Shown here: positions 47,154 to 59,175 of the stretch, in pieces | How positions within the stretch are numbered: position 1 is the first letter of the stretch | How the letters are laid out: the number at the start of each line of letters is the position of its first letter | Origin: CALOBA01 sp942491465 | Lineage (GTDB): Bacteria; Pseudomonadota; Gammaproteobacteria; Chromatiales; Chromatiaceae | Length of the DNA stretch: 64,000 nucleotides | Assembly (NCBI GenBank): GCA_942491465.1 | Contig: CALOBA010000017.1 | Coordinates: 12,677-76,676, forward strand | Direction of reading: 5' to 3' | Position numbers and translations under genes: made by a program | The notes under the pieces: generated by a model | What the model was told of the DNA's origin: nothing | Databases searched by the model: none | Seen by the model: the letters and a program-made list of their open reading frames with translations, nothing else

Positions 47154-48674
47154 ATGGGCCTGTGCGTCCTCTACAGCCGCGCCCGCGACGGCATCCACGC
47201 GCCGCAGGTCACCGTCGAGGTCCATGCCGCCGGCGGGCTGCCGGCGATGACGGTGGTGGGTCTGCCGGAGCTGGCGGTGAGGGAGAGCCGCGACCGGGTG
47301 CGCGGCGCCTTGGCCAACGGGCATTTTCAGATACCCGGCGGGCGCGTCACCATCAATCTGGCGCCGGCGGACCTGCCGAAGGAGGGCGGTCGCTTCGATC
47401 TGCCCATCGCGGTGGGCATCCTCGGCGCCTCGGGGCAGGTCCGCGTGGAGCGGCTTGGGGCGCACGAGCTGCTCGGCGAGCTGGCCCTGACCGGGGCGCT
47501 GCGCTCGGTCAGCGCGGTGCTGCCGGCGGCGCTGGCGGCCCGCGCCGCCGGTCGCGCGCTGATCCTGCCGCGGGCCAATGCCGAGGAGGCGGCGCTGGTG
47601 GGCGGGCTCGACATCCTGCCCGCCGAGCACCTGCTGGAGGTCTGCGAACACCTCAACGGCACCCGGGCGCTGGCGCCGTTCGACGCCCCGGCGGTGCGCC
47701 GGCAGCGCCCGGACTACGCCGACCTGGCCGACGTGCGCGGCCAGGAGCAGGCCCGGCGGGCGCTGGAGATCGCCGCCGCCGGCGCCCACAGCCTGCTCTT
47801 TCTCGGGCCGCCGGGGACCGGCAAGTCGATGCTCGCCAACCGGCTGCCCGGCATCCTGCCGGCGCTGTCCGACGATGAGGCGCTGGAGGCGGCGGCGATC
47901 CGCTCGGTGGCCGCTCAGGAGCCGCTGGACCCGGCGCGCTGGCGCGAGCGTCCGTTCCGGGCACCGCACCACACGGCATCGGGGGTCGCGCTGGTGGGCG
48001 GCGGCAGCAACCCGCGGCCGGGGGAGATCTCGCTGGCGCACCTGGGGGTCTTGTTTCTCGACGAGCTGCCGGAGTTCGACCGGCGCGTGCTCGAGGTCCT
48101 GCGCGAGCCCTTGGAGTCCGGTCGGATCCACATCTCTCGCGCCGCCCGCCAGGCCCAGTTTCCGGCCCGGTTCCAGCTCGTGGCGGCGATGAACCCCTGT
48201 CCCTGCGGTTACCTGGGCGACGAGAGCGGGCGCTGCCGCTGCTCGCCGGATCAGGTCGCCCGCTATCGGGGGCGGATCTCCGGGCCCCTGCTCGACCGCA
48301 TCGACATGCAGGTGGAGGTGCCGCGGCTGCCGCCGGAGCGCCTGAGCGCGGAACCGGGTGCCGGCGGCGAGCCGAGCGCCGCCGTCCGCGCCCGGGTCGA
48401 GACCGCCCGCGCCCGGCAGCAGGCCCGTGCCGGCAAGCCCAACAGCGCGCTCATCTCCCGCGAGATCGAGCGCGACTGCCGCCTCGATGCCGACGGTCGG
48501 GCGCTGCTGACCCGGGCCCTGACTCGATTGGCGTTGTCGGCGCGGGCCTACCACCGCATCCTCAAGCTGGCGCGCACCATCGCCGACCTCGCCGGCAGCG
48601 AGGCGGTGACCACCCCCCACATCAGCGAGGCGATCGGCTACCGACGGCTCGATCGCGGGGCGGGGGGTAGTTGA
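47154..48674 (+). CDS. comM: YifB/ComM-family Mg-chelatase-like AAA ATPase
   Basis: 506 aa. N-terminal Lon-protease-like fold (LCVLYSRARDGIHAPQVTVEVHAAGGLPAMTVVGLPELAVRESRDRV), then the AAA core with Walker A FLGPPGTGKSML (about residue 220), Walker B GVLFLDELPEF and CPCGYLGD/CRC zinc-binding-like cysteines. ComM is a branch-migration helicase needed for natural transformation. It is intact. ubiK precedes by 12 nt. Confidence 0.94.
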   Translation: MGLCVLYSRARDGIHAPQVTVEVHAAGGLPAMTVVGLPELAVRESRDRVRGALANGHFQIPGGRVTINLAPADLPKEGGRFDLPIAVGILGASGQVRVERLGAHELLGELALTGALRSVSAVLPAALAARAAGRALILPRANAEEAALVGGLDILPAEHLLEVCEHLNGTRALAPFDAPAVRRQRPDYADLADVRGQEQARRALEIAAAGAHSLLFLGPPGTGKSMLANRLPGILPALSDDEALEAAAIRSVAAQEPLDPARWRERPFRAPHHTASGVALVGGGSNPRPGEISLAHLGVLFLDELPEFDRRVLEVLREPLESGRIHISRAARQAQFPARFQLVAAMNPCPCGYLGDESGRCRCSPDQVARYRGRISGPLLDRIDMQVEVPRLPPERLSAEPGAGGEPSAAVRARVETARARQQARAGKPNSALISREIERDCRLDADGRALLTRALTRLALSARAYHRILKLARTIADLAGSEAVTTPHISEAIGYRRLDRGAGGS

Positions 48675-48755
48675 GATGGAATGTCGGATAGTGCCCGCTT
48701 TCTTTGATGATTGGTCAGCATCGGCTCCCGCCAGGCTTGTGAGCGGGAGCGCTTT

Positions 48756-48836
<81 letters not shown>

Positions 48837-48890
48837 TCAGGCTTTCGACCAAACCACATCTCCCCACCTCTCTTCCGGCACAGGCGGATT

Positions 48891-50791
<1,901 letters not shown>

Positions 50792-50795
<4 letters not shown>

Positions 50796-51343
50796 GGCGG
50801 CGACCGCCGTCATCCCCCCGCGGCGGCCTGCGACGGCACGGCTGGGGCCATTGGTGGCGGCAGCGCTACCTGCGCCACAGGCCCCGGGTGCTTGCGGCCG
50901 TCGCGGTCATCGCGGCGCTCTGGCTGATCTGGCCCTATGCCACCGTCCTGCGCCTCCACCAAGTGGCCGCCGACGAGCAGCCCGAGGCCCTCGCCGGCCT
51001 GGTGGACATCGACGCGGTGCGCGATCAGATCCGTCGGCGGTTGAACAAGGACGCCGACAGCGTCATCGGCGAGGTGTCGGATCCCTTCATCGATTGGATC
51101 GCCGCCGCGCTCGAGCAGCCCGGTGCGGACGCCCTGGAGCGCCAGGTCTCCTACCCGTGGCTGCATGCGCTGCTGCGCCAGCACATCAGCCCGGACCGGG
51201 GCCTGCTCGGCCGATTGGGCTGGGCCTTCTTCTCGTCGCCGACGGACTTTGTGCTGCGCATCGACGGCGACGGGGCCTCGCCGCTGTTTCTGCACCTGCG
51301 CCCGAGCCCGGCCGGCTGGAAGGTGATTGCCGTCTACTACTGA
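50792..51343 (+). CDS. DUF2939 membrane-anchored protein
   Basis: 183 aa. N-terminal basic region, one transmembrane segment (VLAAVAVIAALWLIWPYATVLR), then a periplasmic domain with the DUF2939 pattern (LHQVAADEQPEALAGLVDIDAVRDQIRRRLNKD) and ending GDGASPLFLHLRPSPAGWKVIAVYY. Starts in the stop of the ABC-F gene (ATGA), so translation is coupled. Function unknown. Confidence 0.8.
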
Positions 51344-51440
51344 CGGATGAATTGGCGCCGAGCTGGCCCAGCGCATTGCGCGTGTCGGGGGCAGTTGCGG
51401 TAGCATCGCCGCATTGCAAACCCCGACGAGCCTTGTGCCT

Positions 51441-52673
51441 ATGCCAGCCAGTACCCTGACCCTGATCTTTGCCACCGAGCGTGGCACCCCGGAGCCGCTG
51501 ACCCTGCACCGCAGCAAGGCGGCCGTGCCCTTCGGCGGCAAGTATCGGGTGATCGATTTTACGCTGGCCAATTGTCTGCACTCGGGTCTGCGCCAGGTCC
51601 TGATCCTGTCCCAGTACAAGTCGCATTCGCTGCACAAGCATCTGCGCGACGGCTGGTCGCTGTTCAGCGCCGAGCTGGGGGAGTTCATCACCGCGGTGCC
51701 GCCGCAGATGCGCGACAGCACCGGCTGGTACGCCAGTGCGCTCGACGGGCTGCGCCAGAACCGCTATCTGCTCAGCCGCAGCGGCGCCGACAACATCCTG
51801 CTGCTCGACGGCGGCCTGGTCTACCGCATGGACTACGCCTCGCTGATCGCGTTTCATCGCGAGCACCGCGCCGGATTGACCTGTGCCGTGCGGATGGTCG
51901 GGGCGAACGGCCCGCCCGCCGGCACCGAGCTGATGCTCGGCAGCGACGACGCCGTGGAGGAGATCGGCATCACCGGCCCGGACGCCACCGACACCATCGC
52001 CCCCATGGGCGTCTATCTGATCCGCCGCGACCTGCTGCTCGCCGAACTCGATCGTCTGCTGGAGCAGGCCGAGCACGGCCAGCCGTTCCCCGAGGCCTGG
52101 CTGCCCACCTCCAGCGAGGAGCTGGCGCACAGCCTGATGGCGCCGCTGCTGGGTCGGCATCCGGTGCACGCCTACCATTTCGGCGGCGCCCGGGGCCGGG
52201 TGACGCCGGACCGCTACTGGAGCGACCTGGCCTCCACCGACGCCTATTTCCACGCCAACATGGCGCTGCTGGAGGCCGAGGCGCCGCTGGACCTGTATCA
52301 GCCGGACTGGACCATCCTGACCCATCAGGGACAGTACCCGCCGGCGCGCACGGTGCCGGGGCCGAGCTCCGGCAACGAGGGCGTCTTCGTCAACTCCATG
52401 CTCGCCGCGGGCTCGGTCATCCGCGGCGGCGGCGTCAGCCATTCGGTGCTGTACCCGCGGGTCGAGGTCGAGGACGGCGCCATCGTCGACGAGGCGATCC
52501 TGTTCGACCGCGTGCAGGTGGGGGCCGGCGCCCATCTGCGCCGCTGCATCCTCGATAAGGAGGTGGTGGTGACGCCCGGGGCGCGCATCGGCTTCGACCC
52601 CGCCGCGGATGCCGAGCGTTTCGACGTCTCGCCGAGCGGCATCGTCGTCGTCGGTCGGGCGCAGGTGGTCTGA
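51441..52673 (+). CDS. GlgC-like nucleotidyltransferase with altered active site
   Basis: 410 aa from ATG 51441. It aligns with glucose-1-phosphate adenylyltransferase: SKAAVPFGGKYRVIDFTLANCLHSGLRQVLILSQYKSHSL, MGVYLIRRDLL and a C-terminal left-handed beta-helix (VFVNSMLAAGSVIRGGGVSHSVLYPRVEVEDGA). However, the loop usually GGRGTRL is FATERGTPE, the catalytic Asp of GDHIYKxDY is Gly (DGGLVYRMDY) and the glucose-1-phosphate EKP Lys is missing. It may be a non-catalytic regulator of GlgC or have a new substrate. Upstream gap 97 nt. Confidence 0.78.
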   Translation: MPASTLTLIFATERGTPEPLTLHRSKAAVPFGGKYRVIDFTLANCLHSGLRQVLILSQYKSHSLHKHLRDGWSLFSAELGEFITAVPPQMRDSTGWYASALDGLRQNRYLLSRSGADNILLLDGGLVYRMDYASLIAFHREHRAGLTCAVRMVGANGPPAGTELMLGSDDAVEEIGITGPDATDTIAPMGVYLIRRDLLLAELDRLLEQAEHGQPFPEAWLPTSSEELAHSLMAPLLGRHPVHAYHFGGARGRVTPDRYWSDLASTDAYFHANMALLEAEAPLDLYQPDWTILTHQGQYPPARTVPGPSSGNEGVFVNSMLAAGSVIRGGGVSHSVLYPRVEVEDGAIVDEAILFDRVQVGAGAHLRRCILDKEVVVTPGARIGFDPAADAERFDVSPSGIVVVGRAQVV

Positions 52674-52730
52674 GTCGCGGGCGTCCAGCTCCCATTGCCG
52701 CAACGCCCGACTCAAACAAGGAGGCTCGGT

Positions 52731-52878
<148 letters not shown>

Positions 52879-52948
52879 GACCTCGTTTGCGACCATCGGG
52901 CACCAGCCCCCTGACCATGCCAACCCACCATCGACGCGCATTGGACCG

Positions 52949-54256
52949 ATGCCCTTGACTGATACCCCCGAAGCCACCGCCCCCCGCATCGACCGACTGG
53001 TCGTCATCCCCCATATCGGCGCCGGCGGCGCCCAGCGCGTCGCCACCCTGCTGCTGAACCATTGGCAGGCAGCGGGTGTCCGCTGCGCCCTCATCACGCT
53101 GTTTCCGGCGGAGGATGCCTACACGCTCGATCCGCTGATCCTGCGCGAGGATTTTCAGCCGGGGACCAGCTCCGAGGTCGGCCGCCATTGGCTCTCGCGG
53201 CTGTATTTGCGCCTGGAGAAGCGGCTGCAATCGGTGTCCGGCGCCAGCACCGGTCTCAAGCACAGCACGGCGGAGCTGGCGCTCGACGGGATGCGCTGGG
53301 TGCGGCGGGTGCGCGCCTTCATCCTGACCACCTTCTTTGTCGAGCGGGTAGTGCTCGGCTCGTCGCGGGTGCGCCGACTGCGCAAGCGCTTCGTGGAGCT
53401 GAATCCGCCGGTGATCATCAGCTTCCTCGGCGCCACCAATATCCAGACCCTGCTCGCCGCCCGCGGCCTTGGGCTGCCGGTGCTCATCTCCGAGCGCAAC
53501 GACCCGGCCCTGCAGCGGCTCGACCCGCCCTGGGAGCGGCTGCGCCCGCGCATCTACCCGGAGGCGGACATCGTGACCGCCAACAGCGCCGGGGCGCTGA
53601 AGACCATGCGCGCCTATGTCCCCGAGCACAAGCTGCGGCAGGTATCGAACCCGCTCAAGCTGCCGCCCTGTCCGGCCGCGGTCGAGCGCCGGCAACGGCG
53701 CCTGATCGCCGTCGCCCGGCTGGTGCACCAGAAGGGCTACGACCTGCTGCTGCCGGCCTTCGCGCAGGTCGCCGCTGCGGCCCCGGAGTGGCGGCTCGAC
53801 ATCGTCGGCGACGGGCCGCTGCGCGAGGAACTGGAGGCCAGCGCCGCGGCCTTGGGCATCGCCGAGCGCGTCTGTTTCCACGGCCACCAGCGCGACCCCT
53901 TCCCGCTGCTCTATGCCGCCAGCGTATTCGTGCTGCCGTCGCGCTTCGAGGGCATGCCCAATGCCATGCTCGAGGCCATGGGCTGCGGCCTGGCGATCTG
54001 CGTCAGCGACGCCTCGCCGGGTCCGCTGGAGCTGATCCGCGACCACCAAACGGGCCTGGTGGCCCGCAGCGAGGACGTGGCCTCGCTGGCCGCGGCCTTG
54101 GGCGAGCTGGTCGCCGACGGGTTGCTGCGCGAACGTCTGGCCGCCGCCGCGCTGGAGGTGGCCGGGTCGATGCAGCTGGAGCAGGTCTCGGCCCATTGGG
54201 AGCAACTGATCGGCGAGCTGAATCCCGCCGCCGCGCTGAGCGCCCCTGCGACCTGA
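52949..54256 (+). CDS. Glycosyltransferase, GT4-type
   Basis: 435 aa. N-terminal Rossmann region DRLVVIPHIGAGGAQRVATLLLNHWQ, a long middle section, and the C-terminal donor-sugar region IAVARLVHQKGYDLLLPAFA (residues about 252-271), VGDGPLREELEASAAALGIAERVCFHGHQRD and SRFEGMPNAMLEAMGCGLAICVSD with the EGMPNAMLEA signature (E-x7-E type). Likely cytoplasmic, uses nucleotide sugar. Start of an operon with the next two GTs, 4 nt spacing. Confidence 0.9.
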   Translation: MPLTDTPEATAPRIDRLVVIPHIGAGGAQRVATLLLNHWQAAGVRCALITLFPAEDAYTLDPLILREDFQPGTSSEVGRHWLSRLYLRLEKRLQSVSGASTGLKHSTAELALDGMRWVRRVRAFILTTFFVERVVLGSSRVRRLRKRFVELNPPVIISFLGATNIQTLLAARGLGLPVLISERNDPALQRLDPPWERLRPRIYPEADIVTANSAGALKTMRAYVPEHKLRQVSNPLKLPPCPAAVERRQRRLIAVARLVHQKGYDLLLPAFAQVAAAAPEWRLDIVGDGPLREELEASAAALGIAERVCFHGHQRDPFPLLYAASVFVLPSRFEGMPNAMLEAMGCGLAICVSDASPGPLELIRDHQTGLVARSEDVASLAAALGELVADGLLRERLAAAALEVAGSMQLEQVSAHWEQLIGELNPAAALSAPAT

Positions 54257-54260
54257 GCCC

Positions 54261-55346
54261 ATGTCGCAACCACCGACCTGTCTGCTGGTGCTGCCGTCGT
54301 TCGCCGGCGGCGGGGCCGAGCGGGTGATGCTTCAGCTCGCCGCATCGCTGCCGGCCCATGGCCTGCGCACCGAACTGGTGGCCCTGTCCGGCGCCGGTCC
54401 CCTGGGCGGGGGCGGGGACGCGCCTTGTCCGACCACCATTTTGGGGCATGCCAAGCTGCGCGGGGCCATGGGCGATCTGTTGCGGCTGCTGCGGGCGCGC
54501 CGACCGACCTTCGTGCTCAGCAGCTTCGGGCATGTCACCGCCGGCCTGGCGGCCATGCTGCCGTTGGTGCGCCCGCGCCCCCGGCTGATCGCCCGCGAGC
54601 CCAACCTGCCGTCGCTGAGCATGGCCGGCGGCGGCATCAATCGTTGGCTGCGGCTGGCCTGTCGGCTCGCCTATCCGCGGTGCGATCTGGTGATCGCATC
54701 GTCCGAGCGCATGGCCGGCGAGCTGCGTGACGACTATGCCGTAGCCCAGGCGCGGCTGCTGGTGTTGGCCAATCCGGTCGATGTCCTGCGTATCCGCGCG
54801 CTCGCCGAGCAGCGACCGCAGCGCCCGCGCTGCCGGCGGCTGTTCGTCGCCGCCGGTCGGCTGGTGCCGCAGAAGGGCTTCGATCGGCTGCTCGACCTCT
54901 GGCCGAGCACCGACGCCGGCGACCACCTGGTCATCCTCGGCGACGGTCCCGAGCGCCGGCGGTTGGCCCAGCAACTGGCCGCTGAAGGCATCGGCGAGCG
55001 CGTGCAGCTGCCGGGCTTCGAGCCCAACCCCTGGGCCTGGTATGGGCTCGCCGATGCCGTGCTGCTGCCGTCGCGCTTCGAAGGCCTGCCCAACGTCGCG
55101 CTGGAGGCGCTGGCCTGCGGGACGCCGGTCATTGCAACGCCGGAATCCGGCGGGATTGCCGAGTTGGTGCCGCGGGTCGCCGACGGCGCCCTGCGCGTCC
55201 TGCCGATGAACGCCTTCGTCGATGCCATGGGCGCGATCGCGCCGGCAGGGCAGGGCGGCCTGGGGCCATCCTTGCTGCCCGCGGGTCTGCACCCGGACGA
55301 GGTCGCGGCGCGCCTGGCCGAGCGGATGCGGGGGTTGCTCCGATGA
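54261..55346 (+). CDS. Glycosyltransferase, GT4-type
   Basis: 361 aa. N-terminal LLVLPSFAGGGAERVMLQLAASLPAHG; C-terminal FVAAGRLVPQKGFDRLLDLW, ILGDGPERRRLAQQLAAEGIGERVQLPG and LPSRFEGLPNVALEALACGTPVIA, again with an E-x7-E motif. The stop overlaps the next gene by 4 nt (ATGA). Role in surface polysaccharide or LPS assembly inferred from context. Confidence 0.9.
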   Translation: MSQPPTCLLVLPSFAGGGAERVMLQLAASLPAHGLRTELVALSGAGPLGGGGDAPCPTTILGHAKLRGAMGDLLRLLRARRPTFVLSSFGHVTAGLAAMLPLVRPRPRLIAREPNLPSLSMAGGGINRWLRLACRLAYPRCDLVIASSERMAGELRDDYAVAQARLLVLANPVDVLRIRALAEQRPQRPRCRRLFVAAGRLVPQKGFDRLLDLWPSTDAGDHLVILGDGPERRRLAQQLAAEGIGERVQLPGFEPNPWAWYGLADAVLLPSRFEGLPNVALEALACGTPVIATPESGGIAELVPRVADGALRVLPMNAFVDAMGAIAPAGQGGLGPSLLPAGLHPDEVAARLAERMRGLLR

Positions 55347-56503
55347 CGCGTCGACCGCTGCTGGTCATGCTGGTCTCGGAGGACTGGTATTTTCTTTCCC
55401 ATCGGCTGCGGCTCGCCCGGGCGGCCATCGCCCGCGGCTACCGGGTCGTGCTGTTGACCAGGGTCGGTCGTGATGCCGAGACCATCCGCCGCGCCGGCAT
55501 CGAGGTCGTCCCGTTCGAGCAGTCGCGCTCGGGCATGAACCCCATCGCCGAGCTGCGTACGCTGCTGCGGCTGATCCGGGCCTATCGCCGACTGCGACCG
55601 GACGCCGTCTTGCACGTCGCCCTGAAGACGGTGTTGCTCGGCAGTGCCGCGGCTCGGCTCGGCATTCGCCGCGCCGCCCGTATCAACACCCTGGGCGGGC
55701 TCGGCTTCGTCTTCGGCGACGGTCGGGCCCGATTGCGGGCCCTGCGCTGGCTGGTCCGCCAAGCCCTGTGGTGGATGTTGCGCGGCGACGAGGTCATCGT
55801 CCAGAACGGGCTCGATCGTTCGCTGCTGGTAGACGCGGTCGGTCTGGCCCCGGCCGGGGTACATCTGATCCCGGGGGCGGGTGTCGATCTGGCGCACTTT
55901 CAACCCCGGCCCGAGCCGGCGCAGGGACCGGTGACCGTGGTGCTGGTCGCCCGCATGCTCTGGGAAAAGGGCATCGGCGAACTGGTGGAGGCCGCGCGCC
56001 TGCTGCGCGGGCGGGGGCTCAAGCTGCGCATCCGCCTGGTGGGTCGCGTCGACCCGGCCAACCCGCGGCACATCCCGGCGTCGCAGCTCGCCGCCTGGTC
56101 CGCCGATGGGCTGGTGGAATGGACCGGCCACCAGGGCGACATTGCGGCGGTCTGGTCCGACAGCCACATCGCCGTGCTGCCGTCCTACTACCGAGAGGGG
56201 TTGCCGAAGGCGCTGATGGAGGCCGCCGCCTGCGCCCGTCCCATCGTCACCACGGACCAACCCGGCTGTCGCGACGCCATCATCCCCGACGAGACCGGGC
56301 TGCTGGTCCCGGCGCGCGATCCGGCGGCGTTGGCCGACGCCATCGAGCGCTTGGTGCTGGACCGCCCGCTGCGGTTGCGGCTGGGTCGGGCAGCGCGTGC
56401 CGATGCCGAGGCCCGATTCGCTGACGTGCGCATCAACGCCGCGATCCTCGATCTCATCGACCGTCGATTGGGGCGATCAGCTCCGCCAGTCGAGACGCGA
56501 TGA
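55343..56503 (+). CDS. Glycosyltransferase, GT4-type (PglA-like)
   Basis: 386 aa. Opens VMLVSEDWYFLSHRLRLARAAIARGYRVVLLT, typical of enzymes that add a sugar to undecaprenyl-linked intermediates (PglA/Cap-type). C-terminal VVLVARMLWEKGIGELVEAARLL and LPSYYREGLPKALMEAAACARPIVTTD with E-x7-E. The end overlaps by 50 nt with the oppositely oriented GT2 gene. Third of the plus-strand set. Confidence 0.9.
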   Translation: MTRRPLLVMLVSEDWYFLSHRLRLARAAIARGYRVVLLTRVGRDAETIRRAGIEVVPFEQSRSGMNPIAELRTLLRLIRAYRRLRPDAVLHVALKTVLLGSAAARLGIRRAARINTLGGLGFVFGDGRARLRALRWLVRQALWWMLRGDEVIVQNGLDRSLLVDAVGLAPAGVHLIPGAGVDLAHFQPRPEPAQGPVTVVLVARMLWEKGIGELVEAARLLRGRGLKLRIRLVGRVDPANPRHIPASQLAAWSADGLVEWTGHQGDIAAVWSDSHIAVLPSYYREGLPKALMEAAACARPIVTTDQPGCRDAIIPDETGLLVPARDPAALADAIERLVLDRPLRLRLGRAARADAEARFADVRINAAILDLIDRRLGRSAPPVETR

Positions 56504-59171
56504 TGCGCGCGGCGCGGGAGCCGTCGTGTCTATCCAGCAGTCCGGCCAAGTCGAGCGCGACCGGGCCCGGGTCCGGCACCCCGGGGTGTCGAGACCTCAG
56601 GGCCTCGGTCAAGGCATCCGCAAGGGCCTCGGCCGATGTCCACGCCGCCGTTCGCGTCGGCCCCAAATCGTTGGGCAGACCCTCGGTGCCGGGGTGGGCA
56701 GCGATCACGGAGACGGCCCCCAGCGCCGCATGCTCCAGTATCGCACCCAGCAGGGATGGGCCGTGCAGATCGGGGGGCAGGATCGCGACGTCGAAGGGCC
56801 CCTGCCCGGCGAGCCAGTTCGCGTACAACGGATAGCTCGCGGCGACGCCGTTCGGCACGCCGACCCATTTCAGCCACGGGCGTTTCGCCATGGCCCGCGC
56901 GGGTCCGCCGACGACGACGAGCCGCAGCGGGATGCCGCTCTCGGCCACCACCCGATCGAGCGCGCCGAGCACCATGCCCGTGGCCGATGCATCGTCTCCA
57001 AGCGGTCTGAGCAGCAGTCTCAGCGGGGCGTCCGGCGCCCGCATCGATGGCTGTCGGCTGCCTGGCCATAGGCGCAAGTCGAGGGTGGTCGGAATCGGAT
57101 GGCATCGGTGCGCGACGGCCGGGGCGGATTGCCCCGTTCGGGCTTCGTCCGTCCAGACCTGCGAGGCCGCCTGCAACAGCGCCGCCGTCGCCGATGCCCG
57201 GCCGGGCTTGCCGCCGCAGTGGTCGTCGTCGATGGCGACGATCAGCCGCGGGCGACCGCCGCCGAGACGATCAAGCAGCCGCTTGGTCTGCCTGGACTTG
57301 TCCTCTCCAAGACACGGGATGATGACGATGTCGACGTCGCCGCCGCCCAGGTCTTCGAGCATCACGACCTCGACATCCGTCCCGAGGTGCCGGCGCAGAT
57401 CGGGATGGGTCAACGGGGCCAAAATCCGATTGTGCAGCCCGCCTTCGGCGAACGCACGCGCTCGCGCGCAGAGCACACCGACGCGGACCCTGGTCGGCGC
57501 GGCCGACAGATGCGCGCTCGGCGCGCCGCTGGAATCGGCCCGCCCCGGCGTGATCCGGCGTGGATCGATGCGCGGATACAGGTCGGTCAGCTGATCGCGC
57601 AGCGCGACCGAGGCCACATGCACGCGCTCCACGCGCTTGAGTGCGTCGCCGTAGGCAGCCTGCCAGGCGTGGATGTGTTGATGCTTCAGCACCCGTCCGA
57701 GGGGGTCCTGCTGCCCAAGGCACTCGCCGCCCGAGTTGGTGCAGCGGCCATGGCAGTGGCGCCCGCGCTCATCGACGAGCCCCCGGGTGGGGCAGATGGG
57801 GTAGGCGTCGTCCAAGTGGACGCTGACCGGTATGTCCATATCCTCGGCGAGCTTGGCGAGCCCCGCCCCATGGCCCTCCAGGTCGCGGATCTCGATCGCC
57901 TCGATGGCGAATTCCAGCAGCCAACGGGCGACCAGGTCATCGTACCCGTCGCCATAGGGCGCGAACGGACCGACGGCGCCGTTGATCCGCCGCTGCTCGA
58001 TCAGCTCCAATCCCTTGCGTCCGACCCCATGGAGGCGAAGGTCGCGACCGCGGGCCGAGAGCAGCAGCCATTGTCGATCTGCGCCGGCGGCGGCGATCCT
58101 TCGCCACTCCGACGCCAATGCCGACCCGTCCCCGAGCACCCGCAAGCCCCGGGGCGCGGCGGCGCCCAGCCTTCGCCAGACGGTTTCGACGCGGGAGCGG
58201 AACGCGACCATCGCCGGGTCGCGGCTGAAGCCCTTGAGCAGCGAGCCGTACTCCGGGTAGCGACGGTCGAGCACGACCCGCGCGGCGGCCTTGCGCGCGA
58301 CCTTGGACGCGCCGAAGCTGGCGGCGTTGACGTGGAATACGAAGCACTTGGTGGCCAGCACATGCCGCCAGCCCGCGCGTCTGCCGCGCAGACACAGATC
58401 GACCTCTTCGCCGTAGCCGCGCGGAAATGCAGCGACGTCGAGCACGCCGACCGAGTCGAGATAGCGGCGCTTCACATAGAGGCAGAACCCGTGGCCGAAC
58501 GGGGCCTGCAGCGACAGCGTGCGGTCGCACTGCGCGATCGCCCGCGCATAGCCGGCGGGGTCGAGCCAGTATGGGATGGCGTTGTGAAAACGCAGCGGGA
58601 CCGAGAACTGGCTTGCGCTGTTCGAGACCGCCGTGGCGGTGGCGATATCGTCGCGCTCATAGGCCGCCGCCGCCAGATAGGCCAGCCAGCGCGGGGTTAC
58701 CCGAGTATCGGAATTGAGTAGCACCACATCGTGCTCACCGGCCAATTCAAGACCGCGGTTCACGGTGGCGGTGAAGCCCAGATTGGCCTCGTTGCGCACC
58801 AGCGTCAGGTTGGCGCGCTCGCGCACCGTTGCGAGCACGTCATCGACCTGCGGGTCCGTGCTCGCGTCGTCGATGATCAGGATCGAGACCGAACTCGGCG
58901 TATAGGCGACAACGCTCTCCAGGCATCGCCGGACCTCCTTCGGCGCGTTGTAGACGGGGATGAGCACGCACACCGGCATGCGCCACCAACGATGGGCCGC
59001 GACGCAGGCCCGCTCGCCGCGGGCCGACCCGCGATGATCGGACGATTCGGCGTTCTCGGCCAATCCGCGATGACCCCGACGACCCGAGGTCAAACGGTGC
59101 GCGCCGGCCCGCAATGCACTCGACAGCCGGCGCAGATGTCTGCTCAGTCGTCGAGCGGCTCGGATGTCCAT
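56454..59171 (-). CDS. Large glycosyltransferase: GT2 N-terminal domain with GT4-like C-terminal part
   Basis: 905 aa. After a basic N-terminal 64 residues (a later start at Met65, 58979, is possible), a GT2 domain spans about 65-320: VCVLIPVYNAPKEVRRCLESV, ILIIDDASTD, LLNSDTRVTPRWLAYL and GYGEEVDLCLRGRRAGWRH. The remainder (about 330-905) looks like an irregular GT4-type B-fold: VRVGVLCARARAFAEGGLHN, IDDDHCGG, LRLLLRPLGDDASATGMVLGAL and AILEHAALGAVSVIA. It lies 4 nt after a GT4 gene on the same strand. It may polymerise or add two sugars. Confidence 0.8.
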   Translation of the reverse strand: MDIRAARRLSRHLRRLSSALRAGAHRLTSGRRGHRGLAENAESSDHRGSARGERACVAAHRWWRMPVCVLIPVYNAPKEVRRCLESVVAYTPSSVSILIIDDASTDPQVDDVLATVRERANLTLVRNEANLGFTATVNRGLELAGEHDVVLLNSDTRVTPRWLAYLAAAAYERDDIATATAVSNSASQFSVPLRFHNAIPYWLDPAGYARAIAQCDRTLSLQAPFGHGFCLYVKRRYLDSVGVLDVAAFPRGYGEEVDLCLRGRRAGWRHVLATKCFVFHVNAASFGASKVARKAAARVVLDRRYPEYGSLLKGFSRDPAMVAFRSRVETVWRRLGAAAPRGLRVLGDGSALASEWRRIAAAGADRQWLLLSARGRDLRLHGVGRKGLELIEQRRINGAVGPFAPYGDGYDDLVARWLLEFAIEAIEIRDLEGHGAGLAKLAEDMDIPVSVHLDDAYPICPTRGLVDERGRHCHGRCTNSGGECLGQQDPLGRVLKHQHIHAWQAAYGDALKRVERVHVASVALRDQLTDLYPRIDPRRITPGRADSSGAPSAHLSAAPTRVRVGVLCARARAFAEGGLHNRILAPLTHPDLRRHLGTDVEVVMLEDLGGGDVDIVIIPCLGEDKSRQTKRLLDRLGGGRPRLIVAIDDDHCGGKPGRASATAALLQAASQVWTDEARTGQSAPAVAHRCHPIPTTLDLRLWPGSRQPSMRAPDAPLRLLLRPLGDDASATGMVLGALDRVVAESGIPLRLVVVGGPARAMAKRPWLKWVGVPNGVAASYPLYANWLAGQGPFDVAILPPDLHGPSLLGAILEHAALGAVSVIAAHPGTEGLPNDLGPTRTAAWTSAEALADALTEALRSRHPGVPDPGPVALDLAGLLDRHDGSRAARIIASRLAELIAPIDGR

Positions 59172-59175
59172 GCGC

